The notes under the pieces: model-generated | The model's input: only the letters and a program-made list of their open reading frames with translations | Databases searched by the model: none | Told to the model about the DNA's origin: nothing | Position numbers and translations under genes: made by a program | Part shown: piece after piece, positions 42,813 through 56,301 of the stretch | Position numbering within the stretch: the first letter of the stretch is position 1 | Layout: every line of letters starts with the position of its first letter | NCBI RefSeq assembly: GCF_001898325.1 | Contig: NZ_MKTR01000023.1 | Span: 1 to 64,000, forward strand | Direction of reading: 5' to 3' | DNA length: 64,000 nucleotides | Source: Microbacterium sp. 67-17 | GTDB taxonomy: Bacteria > Actinomycetota > Actinomycetes > Actinomycetales > Microbacteriaceae

Positions 42813-42896
42813 GTCGCAACGGCGCATGCGTGTCGCGACGCGCCGGGGCCGGGGGCGAGATCTCGGCGTGTCGGGCTGATCGTGCGCCGTTGCGAC
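42813..42896. repeat. 84-base palindromic element, copy 2
   Basis: Almost identical to the copy at 42653-42736 (same terminal repeats and length, two or three interior differences visible), in the same orientation and followed by a further shared stretch TGTCGTGATCGGTGCGGCAT. The 160-base unit that contains it therefore seems to be tandemly duplicated. The gap 42619-42948 holds nothing else recognisable. Confidence 0.85.
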
Positions 42897-42948
42897 TGTC
42901 GTGATCGGTGCGGCATCCCGGCTGCCGGGGCGGGGCAGGACGGATGCC

Positions 42949-43395
42949 TCAGCCGGCGAGGTGCGGCATCCGTCCTGCGAACGGCTGCAGCCCGTTGCGG
43001 AGCTCCCTGAGTTGCTCGACGCCCAGGCCGGTGACCGCCATGATGCGGCGCGGGACCTCGAGGGCCTGCTCGCGCAGCGCGCGGCCCTCAGCTGTCAGCC
43101 CGATGTCGAGCACCCGCTCGTCATCCGTTCTGCGCGTGCGCGTCACACGGCCCTGCGCTTCGAGGCGCTTGACGAGGGGGGAGAGTGTTGCGGGCTCCAT
43201 GGCGAGTTCGTCGGCTAGTTCGCCGAGTGAACGCGGAGACTGCTCCCAGAGCGCGAGCATCACAAGATACTGCGGATGCGTCAAGCCCAGCGGTTCGAGA
43301 ATCGGACGGTAGATCGACACGACGTTTCGTGCGGCCGTCACCAGTGCGAAGCACACCTGATTGTCGAGCTTCAGCAGATCTTCCTCGTCGGACAT
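42949..43395 (-). CDS. MarR-family regulator, OhrR-like
   Basis: 148 residues with a winged helix-turn-helix: YLVMLALWEQSPRSLGELAD then ELAMEPATLSPLVKRLEAQG and RTRRTDDERVLDIGLTAEGR (wing). The N-terminus LLKLDNQVCFALVTAARNVV carries a cysteine at about position 15, the place of the peroxide-sensing Cys in OhrR proteins, so redox control is plausible. Divergent from the 80-residue CxxC protein, with a TTAGTACACTAA palindrome between. Likely autoregulated. ATG at 43395. Confidence 0.9.
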   Translation of the reverse strand: MSDEEDLLKLDNQVCFALVTAARNVVSIYRPILEPLGLTHPQYLVMLALWEQSPRSLGELADELAMEPATLSPLVKRLEAQGRVTRTRRTDDERVLDIGLTAEGRALREQALEVPRRIMAVTGLGVEQLRELRNGLQPFAGRMPHLAG

Positions 43396-43415
43396 GTGGC
43401 CAGTCTAGCAATCCG

Positions 43416-43427
43416 TTAGTACACTAA
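43416..43427. promoter_or_regulatory. MarR-type operator palindrome
   Basis: TTAGTACACTAA has 5-base inverted halves (TTAGT/ACTAA) centred in the 37-base gap between the divergent marR-like and CxxC-protein genes, where promoter elements of both would overlap. MarR/OhrR operators usually are such AT-rich palindromes. Binding is inferred. Confidence 0.6.
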
Positions 43428-43432
43428 ACATC

Positions 43433-43675
43433 ATGACACGAACGAATGAGGCGTCGAAGCGACCGCTCCGTGAGCGAGTGCGTGAGGCGGGCGGTTGGTA
43501 CATCTGGTTCAACACCAACCTCATCCGTGTGGCCGGGCCGCCTCAGGTGAGCCCGCTGGAACCGGGCCCGAGCGCAGAGGAGCGCGCCGAGCGCGCCTGC
43601 CCACTGTGTCATCAGCCGATGAATCGCCACACGTTCGACAGGTCAGGCGACAAGCCTCTGATGCACTGCCCGTGA
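43433..43675 (+). CDS. Small CxxC protein, possible MarR target
   Basis: 80 residues. The N-terminal half is basic and aromatic (REAGGWYIWFNTNLIRVAGP) followed by a Pro/Glu-rich linker. The C-terminal half has ACPLCHQPMNRHTFDRSGDK and then a final MHCP, so three cysteines and several histidines that may bind zinc, as in a small knuckle. No family recognised; similar short proteins of Microbacteriaceae are annotated only as hypothetical. Divergent from the MarR-type regulator with a shared operator, so it is its likely target. No Shine-Dalgarno is visible, and the message is perhaps leaderless. Confidence 0.75.
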   Translation: MTRTNEASKRPLRERVREAGGWYIWFNTNLIRVAGPPQVSPLEPGPSAEERAERACPLCHQPMNRHTFDRSGDKPLMHCP

Positions 43676-43824
43676 GGCCCTGTGGCCTCTCTTCGGTCGC
43701 GCCGTGATGCGGGTGGTGTCCCGCCTTGCCCACGCGAAGGCGCCACCGCAGTTGCTGCGCACGGATGCCGAAACGACTGCATGTGTCAGGGAGAGATGGG
43801 CGGGATTGGTGGGGCCGGAGCCGA

Positions 43825-43852
43825 TGTCGGAGGCCACACCTACACTTGACGG
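43825..43852 (+). promoter_or_regulatory. uvrA promoter, same architecture as uvrB
   Basis: TGTCGGAGG at 43825-43833, seven bases, TACACT at 43841-43846, six bases, GTG at 43853. This is the spacing seen at 39690-39717, including the bases GATGTCGGAGG before the spacer. Expected to be under the same damage-responsive control as uvrB. Confidence 0.6.
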
Positions 43853-46759
<2,907 letters not shown>

Positions 46760-46761
46760 GC

Positions 46762-48720
46762 GTGGCTCGCGCCACCCATCCTCAGCTCGCGTACCGGCCG
46801 GCACCGGGGGAGATCCCGACCAATCCGGGCGTGTACCGGTTCCGCGACGACGCTGGTCGCATCCTTTACGTCGGCAAAGCGAAGAATCTCCGTGCGCGCC
46901 TGTCGAACTACTTCGCGCCGCTACACACGCTCCATGAGCGCACGAGACGCATGGTGACCACGGCCACAGGCGTCGAATGGACGGTGGTCGGAAGCGACGT
47001 CGAGGCGCTGCAGCTGGAATATATGTGGATCCAGGAGTTCTCACCGCCGTTCAACGTGCGCTACAAGGACGACAAGTCCTATCCGTACATGGCTGTCACC
47101 CTTGCCGATGAGGCTCCGAGGGTCATGGTCACGCGAAACCACAAGATCCGCGGCGCAAAGTACTTCGGCCCGTACCCCAAGGTGTGGGCGGTGCATGAGG
47201 TCATCGACCTCATGATCAAGGTGTTCCCGATTCGCACCTGCAGCGACTCGTCATACAAGCGAGCGATGGCCACCGGTCGCCCCTGCTTCCCCGGCCAGAT
47301 CGGCCGCTGTGGCGGACCGTGCTCGGGCCGCGTGACGATCGAGGAGCACCGCGCGATCGTCGACGACTTCGTCGCGTTCATGTCCGGTGGTGATCAGCGC
47401 TTCACCCGGCAGCTGACGGCCCGGATGAAAGAAGCGTCAGCAGCGATGGACTACGAGTCTGCAGCGGTCTTTCGCGACCGGCTCCAGGCCATCGAGGCGG
47501 TGCTCAACAAAAGTGCGCTCGTGCTGCCCGATGACACGGATGCCGACCTGTTCGGCATTGCGGAGGACGAACTCGCCGCCGCCGTGCAGCACTTCGTCAT
47601 CCGCGGCGGGCGCGTGCGTGGAGTGCGGGCAACGACGATCGAGAAGGAACTGGACATCAGCGGGGGAGAGCTCGTCGACCAGATCCTGCAGCGGACCTAC
47701 GGTCCCTCGGGCCGTGCCGACATCCCCAAGCAGGTGCTCGTTCCCGCGCTTCCTGACGACGCCGCGGAACTAGAGGCTTGGCTTCGCGAGAAGCGTGGCA
47801 CAAACGTCACGATTCAGATCGCGCAGCGCGGCGCGAAGGCCGACCTCATGAAGAACGCAGCGCTCAACGCGCAACAGGCGCTTCTGCTGCACAAGACACG
47901 GCGCACGAGCGACTATGTCGCGCGTTCTCAGGCGCTGACCGATCTGCAGGAGGCGCTGGGTCTCGACGAAGCGCCGCTGCGGATCGAGTGCTATGACGTC
48001 TCGCACCTCAGCGGCACGAATGTGGTGGCCTCCATGGTCGTGTTCGAAGACGGGCTGCCACGCAAGGACCAGTACCGAATCTTCGGTGTTGCGCAGACCA
48101 CCGACGACACCGACTCGCTCTATCAAGTGCTCATGCGCCGACTTGCATATATCGACGACGAGCGGGATGCGGCGCCTGACACCGAAACCGCGACGGGCGA
48201 GACGGATGCCGCGACCGAGCCATCCGTCAGCTCGGATCCGACCGCCGAGGGTACCGTCGTGACGGCCCGCAGCCGCCCCCGCTTCGCCTACCGCCCACAG
48301 CTGCTCGTCGTCGACGGCGGCAAGCCACAGGTCAACGCCGCGGCACGGGCGCTAGCCGACGCGGGCCATTCCGAGATCGCTCTGTGCGGCATCGCCAAGC
48401 GTCTCGAGGAGGTGTGGCTCCCCGGAGAGGACTATCCGGTGATCCTGCCGCGCACCAGCGAGGCGCTGTACCTCCTGCAGCGGTTGCGCGACGAAGCCCA
48501 TCGCTTCGCTATCACCAAGCAGCGAGGAAAGCGCAAGCGCGACATCCAGACCGTGCTCGCCGAGATCCCCGGGCTCGGCGATGCCCGTATCCGGGCGTTG
48601 CTTCGCCACTTCGGATCGGTCACCGCGCTCAAGAACGCAACGCCCGAGGAGATTCAGGAACTTCCCGGCGTCGGACCGAAGCTTGCCGCCACGATCCACG
48701 CGCACCTGGCGAGTCGATAG
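46762..48720 (+). CDS. uvrC: Excinuclease ABC subunit C
   Basis: 652 residues. Makes both incisions around the lesion. N-terminal GIY-YIG domain ([20 protein letters not shown], residues about 19-38), a cysteine cluster [16 protein letters not shown], the UVR motif [20 protein letters not shown] that binds UvrB, RNase-H-like domain ([20 protein letters not shown], with the catalytic Asp), and a helix-hairpin-helix pair at the end ([30 protein letters not shown]). GTG at 46762 with AAGGCGGG six bases upstream is preferred; TTG at 46756 overlapping uvrA is possible. An acidic Thr/Ala-rich linker of about 40 residues precedes [17 protein letters not shown]. Confidence 0.97.
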   Translation: MARATHPQLAYRPAPGEIPTNPGVYRFRDDAGRILYVGKAKNLRARLSNYFAPLHTLHERTRRMVTTATGVEWTVVGSDVEALQLEYMWIQEFSPPFNVRYKDDKSYPYMAVTLADEAPRVMVTRNHKIRGAKYFGPYPKVWAVHEVIDLMIKVFPIRTCSDSSYKRAMATGRPCFPGQIGRCGGPCSGRVTIEEHRAIVDDFVAFMSGGDQRFTRQLTARMKEASAAMDYESAAVFRDRLQAIEAVLNKSALVLPDDTDADLFGIAEDELAAAVQHFVIRGGRVRGVRATTIEKELDISGGELVDQILQRTYGPSGRADIPKQVLVPALPDDAAELEAWLREKRGTNVTIQIAQRGAKADLMKNAALNAQQALLLHKTRRTSDYVARSQALTDLQEALGLDEAPLRIECYDVSHLSGTNVVASMVVFEDGLPRKDQYRIFGVAQTTDDTDSLYQVLMRRLAYIDDERDAAPDTETATGETDAATEPSVSSDPTAEGTVVTARSRPRFAYRPQLLVVDGGKPQVNAAARALADAGHSEIALCGIAKRLEEVWLPGEDYPVILPRTSEALYLLQRLRDEAHRFAITKQRGKRKRDIQTVLAEIPGLGDARIRALLRHFGSVTALKNATPEEIQELPGVGPKLAATIHAHLASR

Positions 48721-48791
48721 GCTGGCCGTGCTCGGGAGGCCCGGTGCCTGACGAGCCCGCAGACCGCGCCACCACAGGACGAGAGGTCCCG

Positions 48792-49670
48792 ATGGACCAG
48801 ACGACAGCCACAACGAGTGATGTGCTCATCCTGACCGGAATGTCCGGCGCCGGGCGCTCAACCGCTGCAAACGCCCTCGAAGACCTCGGCTGGTATGTCG
48901 TCGACAACCTGCCACCGCAGATGCTCAAGCCGATGCTCGAGTTGTCCGAGATCGCGGCATCCGCGCTGCCGAAAGTCGCCGCCGTCGTCGACGTTCGCGG
49001 CCGGGACCTGTTCACCGCTCTTCCGGCCGAGGTCGGGGAGTTGCGCTCCCGCCGCAACGTGCGGATCGTGTTCTTGGACGCCTCGGACGATGTGCTCGTG
49101 CGGCGGTTCGAAGCCGTAAGGCGCCCGCATCCCCTGCAGGGCGACGGAACCCTCATCGACGGCATCCGCACCGAGCGAGAGCGCCTTTCGGAGATTCGAG
49201 AGCGCGCCGACGTCGTCGTGGACACGTCCTCGCTGAACGTGCACCAGCTCGCGACGCGGATCTTCGAGCTCTTCTCGGACGAGGGGGCAGCTCGGCACAT
49301 GCTCACGATCATGAGTTTCGGCTTCAAGTACGGTCTGCCGACGGATGCCGACATGGTCGCCGACATGCGGTTCCTTCCCAATCCGTACTGGGACCCCTCG
49401 CTTCGGGCTTTCACGGGGCAGGACCCGCAGGTGCGTGAGTACGTGCTCGCCCAGCCCGGGGCCCGGGAATTCGTGGATGCCTACGCCGCAGCCTTGCAGC
49501 CGGTGTTGCAGGGCTATCAGCGCGAGAACAAGCGGCACTCGGTCGTCGCTGTCGGATGCACAGGAGGCAAACACCGCTCGGTCGTCGTGGTCGAAGAACT
49601 CGCCCGGCGACTGGCCGACGAGGCAGGGGTCGCCGTGCGTGTGAAGCACCGCGACCTCGGCCGAGAGTAG
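48792..49670 (+). CDS. rapZ: RNase adapter RapZ (NTPase)
   Basis: 292 residues. P-loop GMSGAGRST near residues 16-24 and the RapZ hallmarks [40 protein letters not shown] and [20 protein letters not shown]. The C-terminal domain carries [18 protein letters not shown], the family's nucleotide- or RNA-binding motif. In Gram-negative bacteria RapZ directs RNase E cleavage of GlmZ; in actinobacteria it acts in peptidoglycan-precursor or growth control with less defined targets. Together with uvrC and whiA it is the conserved actinobacterial order. ATG 48792 follows GAGAGG. Confidence 0.97.
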   Translation: MDQTTATTSDVLILTGMSGAGRSTAANALEDLGWYVVDNLPPQMLKPMLELSEIAASALPKVAAVVDVRGRDLFTALPAEVGELRSRRNVRIVFLDASDDVLVRRFEAVRRPHPLQGDGTLIDGIRTERERLSEIRERADVVVDTSSLNVHQLATRIFELFSDEGAARHMLTIMSFGFKYGLPTDADMVADMRFLPNPYWDPSLRAFTGQDPQVREYVLAQPGAREFVDAYAAALQPVLQGYQRENKRHSVVAVGCTGGKHRSVVVVEELARRLADEAGVAVRVKHRDLGRE

Positions 49671-49765
49671 CGCCGAACCGGGAGGCAGCCGAGAATTCGA
49701 GGGGTGCGCCCGAGTAGGCTAGAGCGTCATCCGCCGGCCGTGCCGGCACCCTCGAAAGGAGCCCC

Positions 49766-50743
49766 GTGTCGCTGACGGCCGATGTCAAAGCAGAGCTCAT
49801 CGCAGTCCGGGATCCGCTTCCCAGCGCCCGGGTCGCTGAGTTGACATCACTGCTCCGCTTCGCCGGAGGCCTCCACTCCATCGCCAACCGCGTCGCTGTC
49901 GAGGCCGAGGTCGACTCGGAGGCGCTTGCTCGGCGGGTCGCCCGAGAGCTCATGGAGATCTACGGCGTCCGGCCCGAGATCGTCCAGACGCAGGGATCCG
50001 GTTCGCGGGCAGGGGCCCTCTTCGCGGTGCGCGTCATCGACGGGGGAGAGACGCTTGCTCGTCAAACCGGCCTGCTCGACCAGCGGCGCCGGCCCGTGCG
50101 GGGTCTTCCCAACAAGCTCACGACGGGTTCGCGCGGCGACCTCGCCGCCGTATGGCGCGGCGCATTCCTGGGCGCCGGCGCCCTGACCGACCCCGGACGA
50201 TCCGCGTCGCTGGACGTGCTGTGCCCCTCCTCGGAAGCGGCGATGGCCCTGGTCGGGGCAGCGCACCGTCTCGGCATCGGCGCGAAGGCGCGCGAGGTGC
50301 GCGGTGCACCGCGCGTTGTCGTACGCGAAGGGGATGCCATCCGCACGGCACTGGCCGTCATGGGTGCACGCCAGGTCGCTGCACACTGGGACGAGATGCG
50401 TCAGCGTCGGGAGGTTCGCGCCGGCGTCAACCGGCTCGTGAACTTCGACGACGCGAACCTGCGTCGCTCGGCTCAGGCCGCGGTGGCCGCGTGTGCACGC
50501 GTGGAGCGAGCGCTCGAGATCCTCGGTGAAGACATCCCGGATCACCTGCGCGAGGCCGGTGATCTGCGGCTTGCGCACCGCGACGCGAGTCTCGACGAGC
50601 TGGGTCACCACGCCGATCCGCCGCTCACAAAGGACGCCGTGGCCGGCCGCATCCGTCGCCTTCTCGCGATGGCCGACAAGAAGGCGGCAGCCGAGGGCAT
50701 TCCCGGAACGGAATCCGCCGTTCCTGCCAGCGCCCTGGACTGA
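49766..50743 (+). CDS. whiA: DNA-binding regulator WhiA
   Basis: 325 residues. WhiA (sporulation regulator; also division in non-sporulating actinobacteria) combines a LAGLIDADG-like N-terminal domain with a C-terminal helix-turn-helix. Here [20 protein letters not shown] and [20 protein letters not shown] open the protein; [20 protein letters not shown] is the second homing-fold half; the C-terminal helices include [20 protein letters not shown] followed by [12 protein letters not shown], the DNA-binding part. GTG at 49766 after GAAAGGAGCCCC, a good ribosome site. Confidence 0.98.
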   Translation: MSLTADVKAELIAVRDPLPSARVAELTSLLRFAGGLHSIANRVAVEAEVDSEALARRVARELMEIYGVRPEIVQTQGSGSRAGALFAVRVIDGGETLARQTGLLDQRRRPVRGLPNKLTTGSRGDLAAVWRGAFLGAGALTDPGRSASLDVLCPSSEAAMALVGAAHRLGIGAKAREVRGAPRVVVREGDAIRTALAVMGARQVAAHWDEMRQRREVRAGVNRLVNFDDANLRRSAQAAVAACARVERALEILGEDIPDHLREAGDLRLAHRDASLDELGHHADPPLTKDAVAGRIRRLLAMADKKAAAEGIPGTESAVPASALD

Positions 50744-50820
50744 GTCAGCCGCTAGGTGACCGCGACGTAACGGCTGTTGTCTTCTCGCGCAAGACCCGCC
50801 GAGTGGGTGCTCCGCCTCAC

Positions 50821-50826
50821 TAGGAT
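50821..50826 (+). promoter_or_regulatory. -10 element of sodA
   Basis: TAGGAT at 50821-50826, with about 65 bases of leader to the ATG at 50892. No clear -35. GACAGGAAGAGAAGAGC provides the ribosome site. Confidence 0.35.
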
Positions 50827-50891
50827 GGCAACTGTCACCCCAGCGACGCCGGGGCATTCCTGGCGCCGCGACGACAGGAAGAGAAGAGCAT

Positions 50892-51518
50892 ATGGCCACC
50901 TACACCCTGCCTGACCTCCCGTACGACTACGCGGCTCTCGAGCCGCACATCAGTGCGACGATCATGCAGCTGCACCACGACAAGCACCACCAGGCGTACG
51001 TGACGGGCGCCAACACCGCTTTGGAGCAGCTTGCCGAGGCCCGCGAGACCGGGAACCTCGCCAACGTCAACAAGCTCGAGAAGGACCTCTCGTTCAACCT
51101 CGGTGGTCACACCAACCACTCGATCTTCTGGACGAACATGTCGCCCGATGGCGGCGACAAGCCCACGGGCGAGCTCGCTGCAGCAATCGACGAGTACTTT
51201 GGCTCCTTCGACAAGTTCCAGGCTCACTTCACCGCTGCCGCTCTCGGCGTGCAGGGCTCGGGCTGGGCGGCGCTGTTCTGGGATTCGATCGGTGAGCGCC
51301 TCATCATCCAGCAGATCTTCGACCAGCAGGGCCAGCTCGCCGCCGCCAGCGTGCCGCTGCTCATGCTCGACGTGTGGGAGCACGCGTACTACCTCGACTA
51401 CAAGAACGTCCGCGCTGACTACGTGAAGGCGTTCTGGAACATCGTGAACTGGCAGAACGTCCAGGACCGCTTTGTCACGGCTCGTGAGAAGACGGCAGGT
51501 CTGCTGCTAGGGTCATGA
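50892..51518 (+). CDS. sodA: Superoxide dismutase, Fe/Mn type
   Basis: 208 residues. Dismutates superoxide to peroxide and oxygen in the cytoplasm. The N-terminal helical hairpin has MQLHHDKHHQAYVTGANTAL (first metal His), FNLGGHTNHSIFWTNMSPDG (second His) and the C-terminal alpha/beta domain LLMLDVWEHAYYLDYKNVRA supplies Asp and His of the metal site. GSGWAALFWD and the Gly-Gln pattern are more Mn- than Fe-like, but metal cannot be decided by eye. Independent gene with a terminator. Confidence 0.98.
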   Translation: MATYTLPDLPYDYAALEPHISATIMQLHHDKHHQAYVTGANTALEQLAEARETGNLANVNKLEKDLSFNLGGHTNHSIFWTNMSPDGGDKPTGELAAAIDEYFGSFDKFQAHFTAAALGVQGSGWAALFWDSIGERLIIQQIFDQQGQLAAASVPLLMLDVWEHAYYLDYKNVRADYVKAFWNIVNWQNVQDRFVTAREKTAGLLLGS

Positions 51519-51524
51519 TCAGGT

Positions 51525-51574
51525 GAGGATGCCGCGGAGCCCTCGCCCGCTCGGGGGCTCCGGCAGCCTCATTT
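51525..51574 (+). terminator. Terminator after sodA
   Basis: Hairpin GAGGATGCCGCGGAGCCC against GGGGCTCCGGCAGCCTC with small bulges, followed by ATTTGT. It lies seven bases after the stop codon. Confidence 0.75.
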
Positions 51575-51631
51575 GTCTGCTGGAACACACCACAAATGAC
51601 ACCCCTCTCCGGGTCGTCGATCCGGAGCTGA

Positions 51632-52681
<1,050 letters not shown>

Positions 52682-52703
52682 GCCGCGGCATCCGGTAACA
52701 GAC

Positions 52704-53908
<1,205 letters not shown>

Positions 53909-53921
<13 letters not shown>

Positions 53922-54697
53922 GAACACCGCTCATCGCCGGCAACTGGAAGATGAACCTCGACCACCTGCAGGCTGTTGCGTTCGTCCAGAAGTTGCACTG
54001 GACGTTGAAGGACGCCAAGCACGAGGACGGCTCGGTCGAGGTTGCGGTCTTCCCGCCCTTCACCGATCTGCGGACCGTGCAGACCCTGCTGGATGCCGAC
54101 AAGATCCCGTTCGCCCTCGGCGCGCAGGATCTGTCGCCGAAGGATTCGGGTGCGTACACCGGTGACATCTCGGGGGTGTTTCTTGCGAAGCTCGACGCGC
54201 GCTACGTGATCATCGGTCACTCCGAGCGCCGTGAGTACCACCATGAGACCGACGAGGTCGTTGCCAGCAAGGTTCAGGCTGCGCTGCGACACGGTCTCGT
54301 GCCGGTCATCTGCGTCGGTGAGACCGCGGAGGACCTCGAGAAGTACGGCGCTAGCGCTGTGCCCGTCGGGCAGCTGAAGACCGCTCTTGCTGACGTGCCG
54401 GCTGACGCCGACATCGTTGTGGCGTACGAACCGGTCTGGGCGATCGGGTCCGGCCAGGCAGCTACTCCCGACCAGGCTCAGGATGTCTGCGCCAAGCTGC
54501 GCGCGGTCGTCGCCGAATCGTTGAGCGCAGACGCTGCCGAGCGCACTCGTGTGCTCTACGGCGGCTCGGTGAAGGCCGCGAACATCGCGAGCTTCATGCG
54601 CGAGCCGGATGTCGACGGCGCGCTGGTGGGTGGTGCGAGTCTCGTCGTGGATGAGTTCGCCGCCATCATCCGTTACCAGAAGCACGTCGGCGTCTGA
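53909..54697 (+). CDS. tpiA: Triosephosphate isomerase
   Basis: 262 residues. Interconverts dihydroxyacetone phosphate and glyceraldehyde 3-phosphate. LIAGNWKMNLDH at the start (active-site Asn, Lys), VIIGHSERREYHHETDEVVA with the electrophilic His, VAYEPVWAIGSGQAATPDQA with the catalytic Glu and YGGSVKAANIASFM near the end. The ATG at 53909 has GGAGG seven bases upstream and overlaps pgk by 13 bases; GTG at 53918 would overlap by four (GTGA) and is also plausible. Confidence 0.98.
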
Positions 54698-54713
54698 GGC
54701 TGTTCTGACTACT

Positions 54714-54755
54714 GCTGTGGCTGGGCAGCCGGAGGACCGGTCGCCCAGCCACAGC
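54714..54755 (+). terminator. Hairpin between tpiA and secG
   Basis: Perfect 13-base arms GCTGTGGCTGGGC and GCCCAGCCACAGC around a 16-base loop. No U-tract follows, so termination may be partial. A new -10 element for secG follows 35 bases later. Confidence 0.6.
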
Positions 54756-54790
54756 GCGGCGGGCCGAGGCGAAGCGCGCGCCTCTTTCCG

Positions 54791-54796
54791 TATACT
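54791..54796 (+). promoter_or_regulatory. -10 element of secG-rbpA
   Basis: TATACT at 54791-54796, an excellent extended-consensus -10 hexamer, about 47 bases upstream of the secG TTG start. No clear -35. Confidence 0.5.
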
Positions 54797-54842
54797 GGAC
54801 GCTTGTGCGACGAGACACCGTCGCGACGAAAGGTTTCACGTC

Positions 54843-55091
54843 TTGGCGATTCTCGAACTGATCCTGCAGGTGATCCTCGGCATCACGAGCCTGCTGCTCA
54901 CCCTGCTGATCCTGCTGCACAAGGGCCGAGGCGGTGGCCTGTCCGACATGTTCGGCGGGGGAATGACGTCGGCTCTGGGGTCCTCGGGTCTGGCTGAACG
55001 AAACCTCAACCGATTCACCATCGTGCTGGCCCTCGTATGGTTCATCACCATCGTGGGACTTGGCCTCATTACGAAGTTCCAGGTGATCTGA
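54843..55091 (+). CDS. secG: Preprotein translocase subunit SecG
   Basis: 82 residues, two membrane segments (IDLELILQ-type start: MAILELILQVILGITSLLLT, then FTIVLALVWFITIVGLGLIT) joined by a glycine-rich cytosolic loop KGRGGGLSDMFGGGMTSALG, the SecG signature. Auxiliary subunit of the SecYEG channel. The start is a TTG at 54843 with GAAAGG about nine bases upstream; no ATG or GTG fits, because extension upstream has no hydrophobic pattern. Stop overlaps the rbpA ATG (TGATG). Confidence 0.93.
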   Translation: MAILELILQVILGITSLLLTLLILLHKGRGGGLSDMFGGGMTSALGSSGLAERNLNRFTIVLALVWFITIVGLGLITKFQVI

Positions 55092-55444
55092 TGGCAACCG
55101 GCGGCAATGCAATCCGCGGCACCCGGGTGGGTGCCGGACCCATGGGCGAACAGGATCACGGCTATCACGCAGACCGTGTCGCCGTCTCGTACTGGGATGC
55201 CCTCGGCAACGAGACTGTGCGCTACTTCGCGGCTGGCATCCCCGACGAGGAGATCCCCGAGACGATCGATTCGCCGCACTCCGGGCTTCCCGCAGGTCGC
55301 GACAAAGACAACCCGCCTCAGCTGGCGAAGGCTGAGCCGTATAAGACGCACCTTGCCTACGTGAAGGAGCGTCGCACGGAAGAAGAAGCCGACGCGCTCC
55401 TGGATGACGCGCTGAAGTCCCTGCGCGAGCGCCGCGGCCTCTGA
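55091..55444 (+). CDS. rbpA: RNA polymerase-binding protein RbpA
   Basis: 117 residues. Actinobacteria-specific transcription factor that binds RNA polymerase and sigma factor, stabilising open complexes. MATGGNAIRGTRVGAGPMGE is the N-terminal tail; SYWDALGNETVRYFAAGIPD and EIPETIDSPHSGLPAGRDKD belong to the core; the C-terminal helices KTHLAYVKERRTEEEADALL form the sigma-interaction domain. ATG at 55091 overlaps the secG stop by one base. Closed by a bidirectional terminator shared with pgl. Confidence 0.96.
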   Translation: MATGGNAIRGTRVGAGPMGEQDHGYHADRVAVSYWDALGNETVRYFAAGIPDEEIPETIDSPHSGLPAGRDKDNPPQLAKAEPYKTHLAYVKERRTEEEADALLDDALKSLRERRGL

Positions 55445-55465
55445 GACTTTTCGCAGGGCAGCCTG

Positions 55466-55516
55466 CATGACAATGGCCCCGGTCTCCCCTGAGGGAGGTC
55501 CGGGGCCATTGTCATG
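55466..55516. terminator. Bidirectional terminator, rbpA versus pgl
   Basis: Perfect 17-base arms CATGACAATGGCCCCGG and CCGGGGCCATTGTCATG, extended inward by TCTCCC/GGGAGG. It lies between two convergent genes, within 25 bases of each stop. Confidence 0.85.
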
Positions 55517-55521
55517 AATGG

Positions 55522-56301
55522 TCAGTATTCCTGGTCGATCAGCTCCGGGGGAACTTGCTCGGCCGCTTCTCGGTCGACGAAGAACACGGTGCGTCGCCGT
55601 CCTTTGGCGCCCCCGGCGGGGACGCTCGTGTAGTTGGCGCCGGCGAGGGCAAGGCCGAGAGCTGCGGCCTTGTCAGGGCCGGACATGACCAGCCAGACGC
55701 GCTGCGACGCGTTGATCACCGGTCGGGTGAAGGTCACGCGTTCGGGCGGGGGCTTGGGCGAATTCCGGACCGGGAGCACCGCGTGCTCGGTGTCACGGAT
55801 CTCGGGATGATCGGGAAACAGCGAAGCGATGTGGGCGTCGGGACCGACCCCGAGGAAGCACATGTCGAACGAGGGCCACGCGGGTCCGCCAGGCTGCCCG
55901 TAGCGCGCGAGCTCTGCCGCATAGGCGCGCGCAGCTTCGTCGAGGTCCACGCCTTCATCGCTGGCGGCAACGCTGTGGATGTTGCCTACCGGGATGTCCA
56001 GTCGGTCGAGAAGAGCCTCGCGTGCCTGCTTGTCGTTGCGCTCGGAGTCGTGACGTGGGACGAAGCGTTCGTCGCTCCACCAGAAGTGCACATTGTCGAA
56101 GCGGAGGCCCGCAAGCCGCGGGCTTGCCGCAGCAGCCTCGAGCACCGCGATGCCCATGGTTCCGCCCGTGAGGGAGACATGAACGGCGGGTTCATCAGCC
56201 TGCTTCTCGATACGGCGCAGGAACCGGTTCGCCACGTACTCCGCGAGCGCAGTCCGGTCGGGGCTGATGAGCACCCGCTTCTCGTTCGTGATCTCAGCCA
56301 T
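55522..56301 (-). CDS. pgl: 6-phosphogluconolactonase
   Basis: 259 residues. Hydrolyses 6-phosphogluconolactone in the oxidative pentose phosphate pathway. VSLTGGTMGIAVLEAAAASP and FWWSDERFVPRHDSERND carry the active-site Asp/Glu-Arg motif; FLGVGPDAHIASLFPDHPEI is the second signature. The start overlaps the opcA stop by eight bases. Last gene of tkt-tal-pgi-zwf-opcA-pgl. ATG at 56301. Confidence 0.97.
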   Translation of the reverse strand: MAEITNEKRVLISPDRTALAEYVANRFLRRIEKQADEPAVHVSLTGGTMGIAVLEAAAASPRLAGLRFDNVHFWWSDERFVPRHDSERNDKQAREALLDRLDIPVGNIHSVAASDEGVDLDEAARAYAAELARYGQPGGPAWPSFDMCFLGVGPDAHIASLFPDHPEIRDTEHAVLPVRNSPKPPPERVTFTRPVINASQRVWLVMSGPDKAAALGLALAGANYTSVPAGGAKGRRRTVFFVDREAAEQVPPELIDQEY

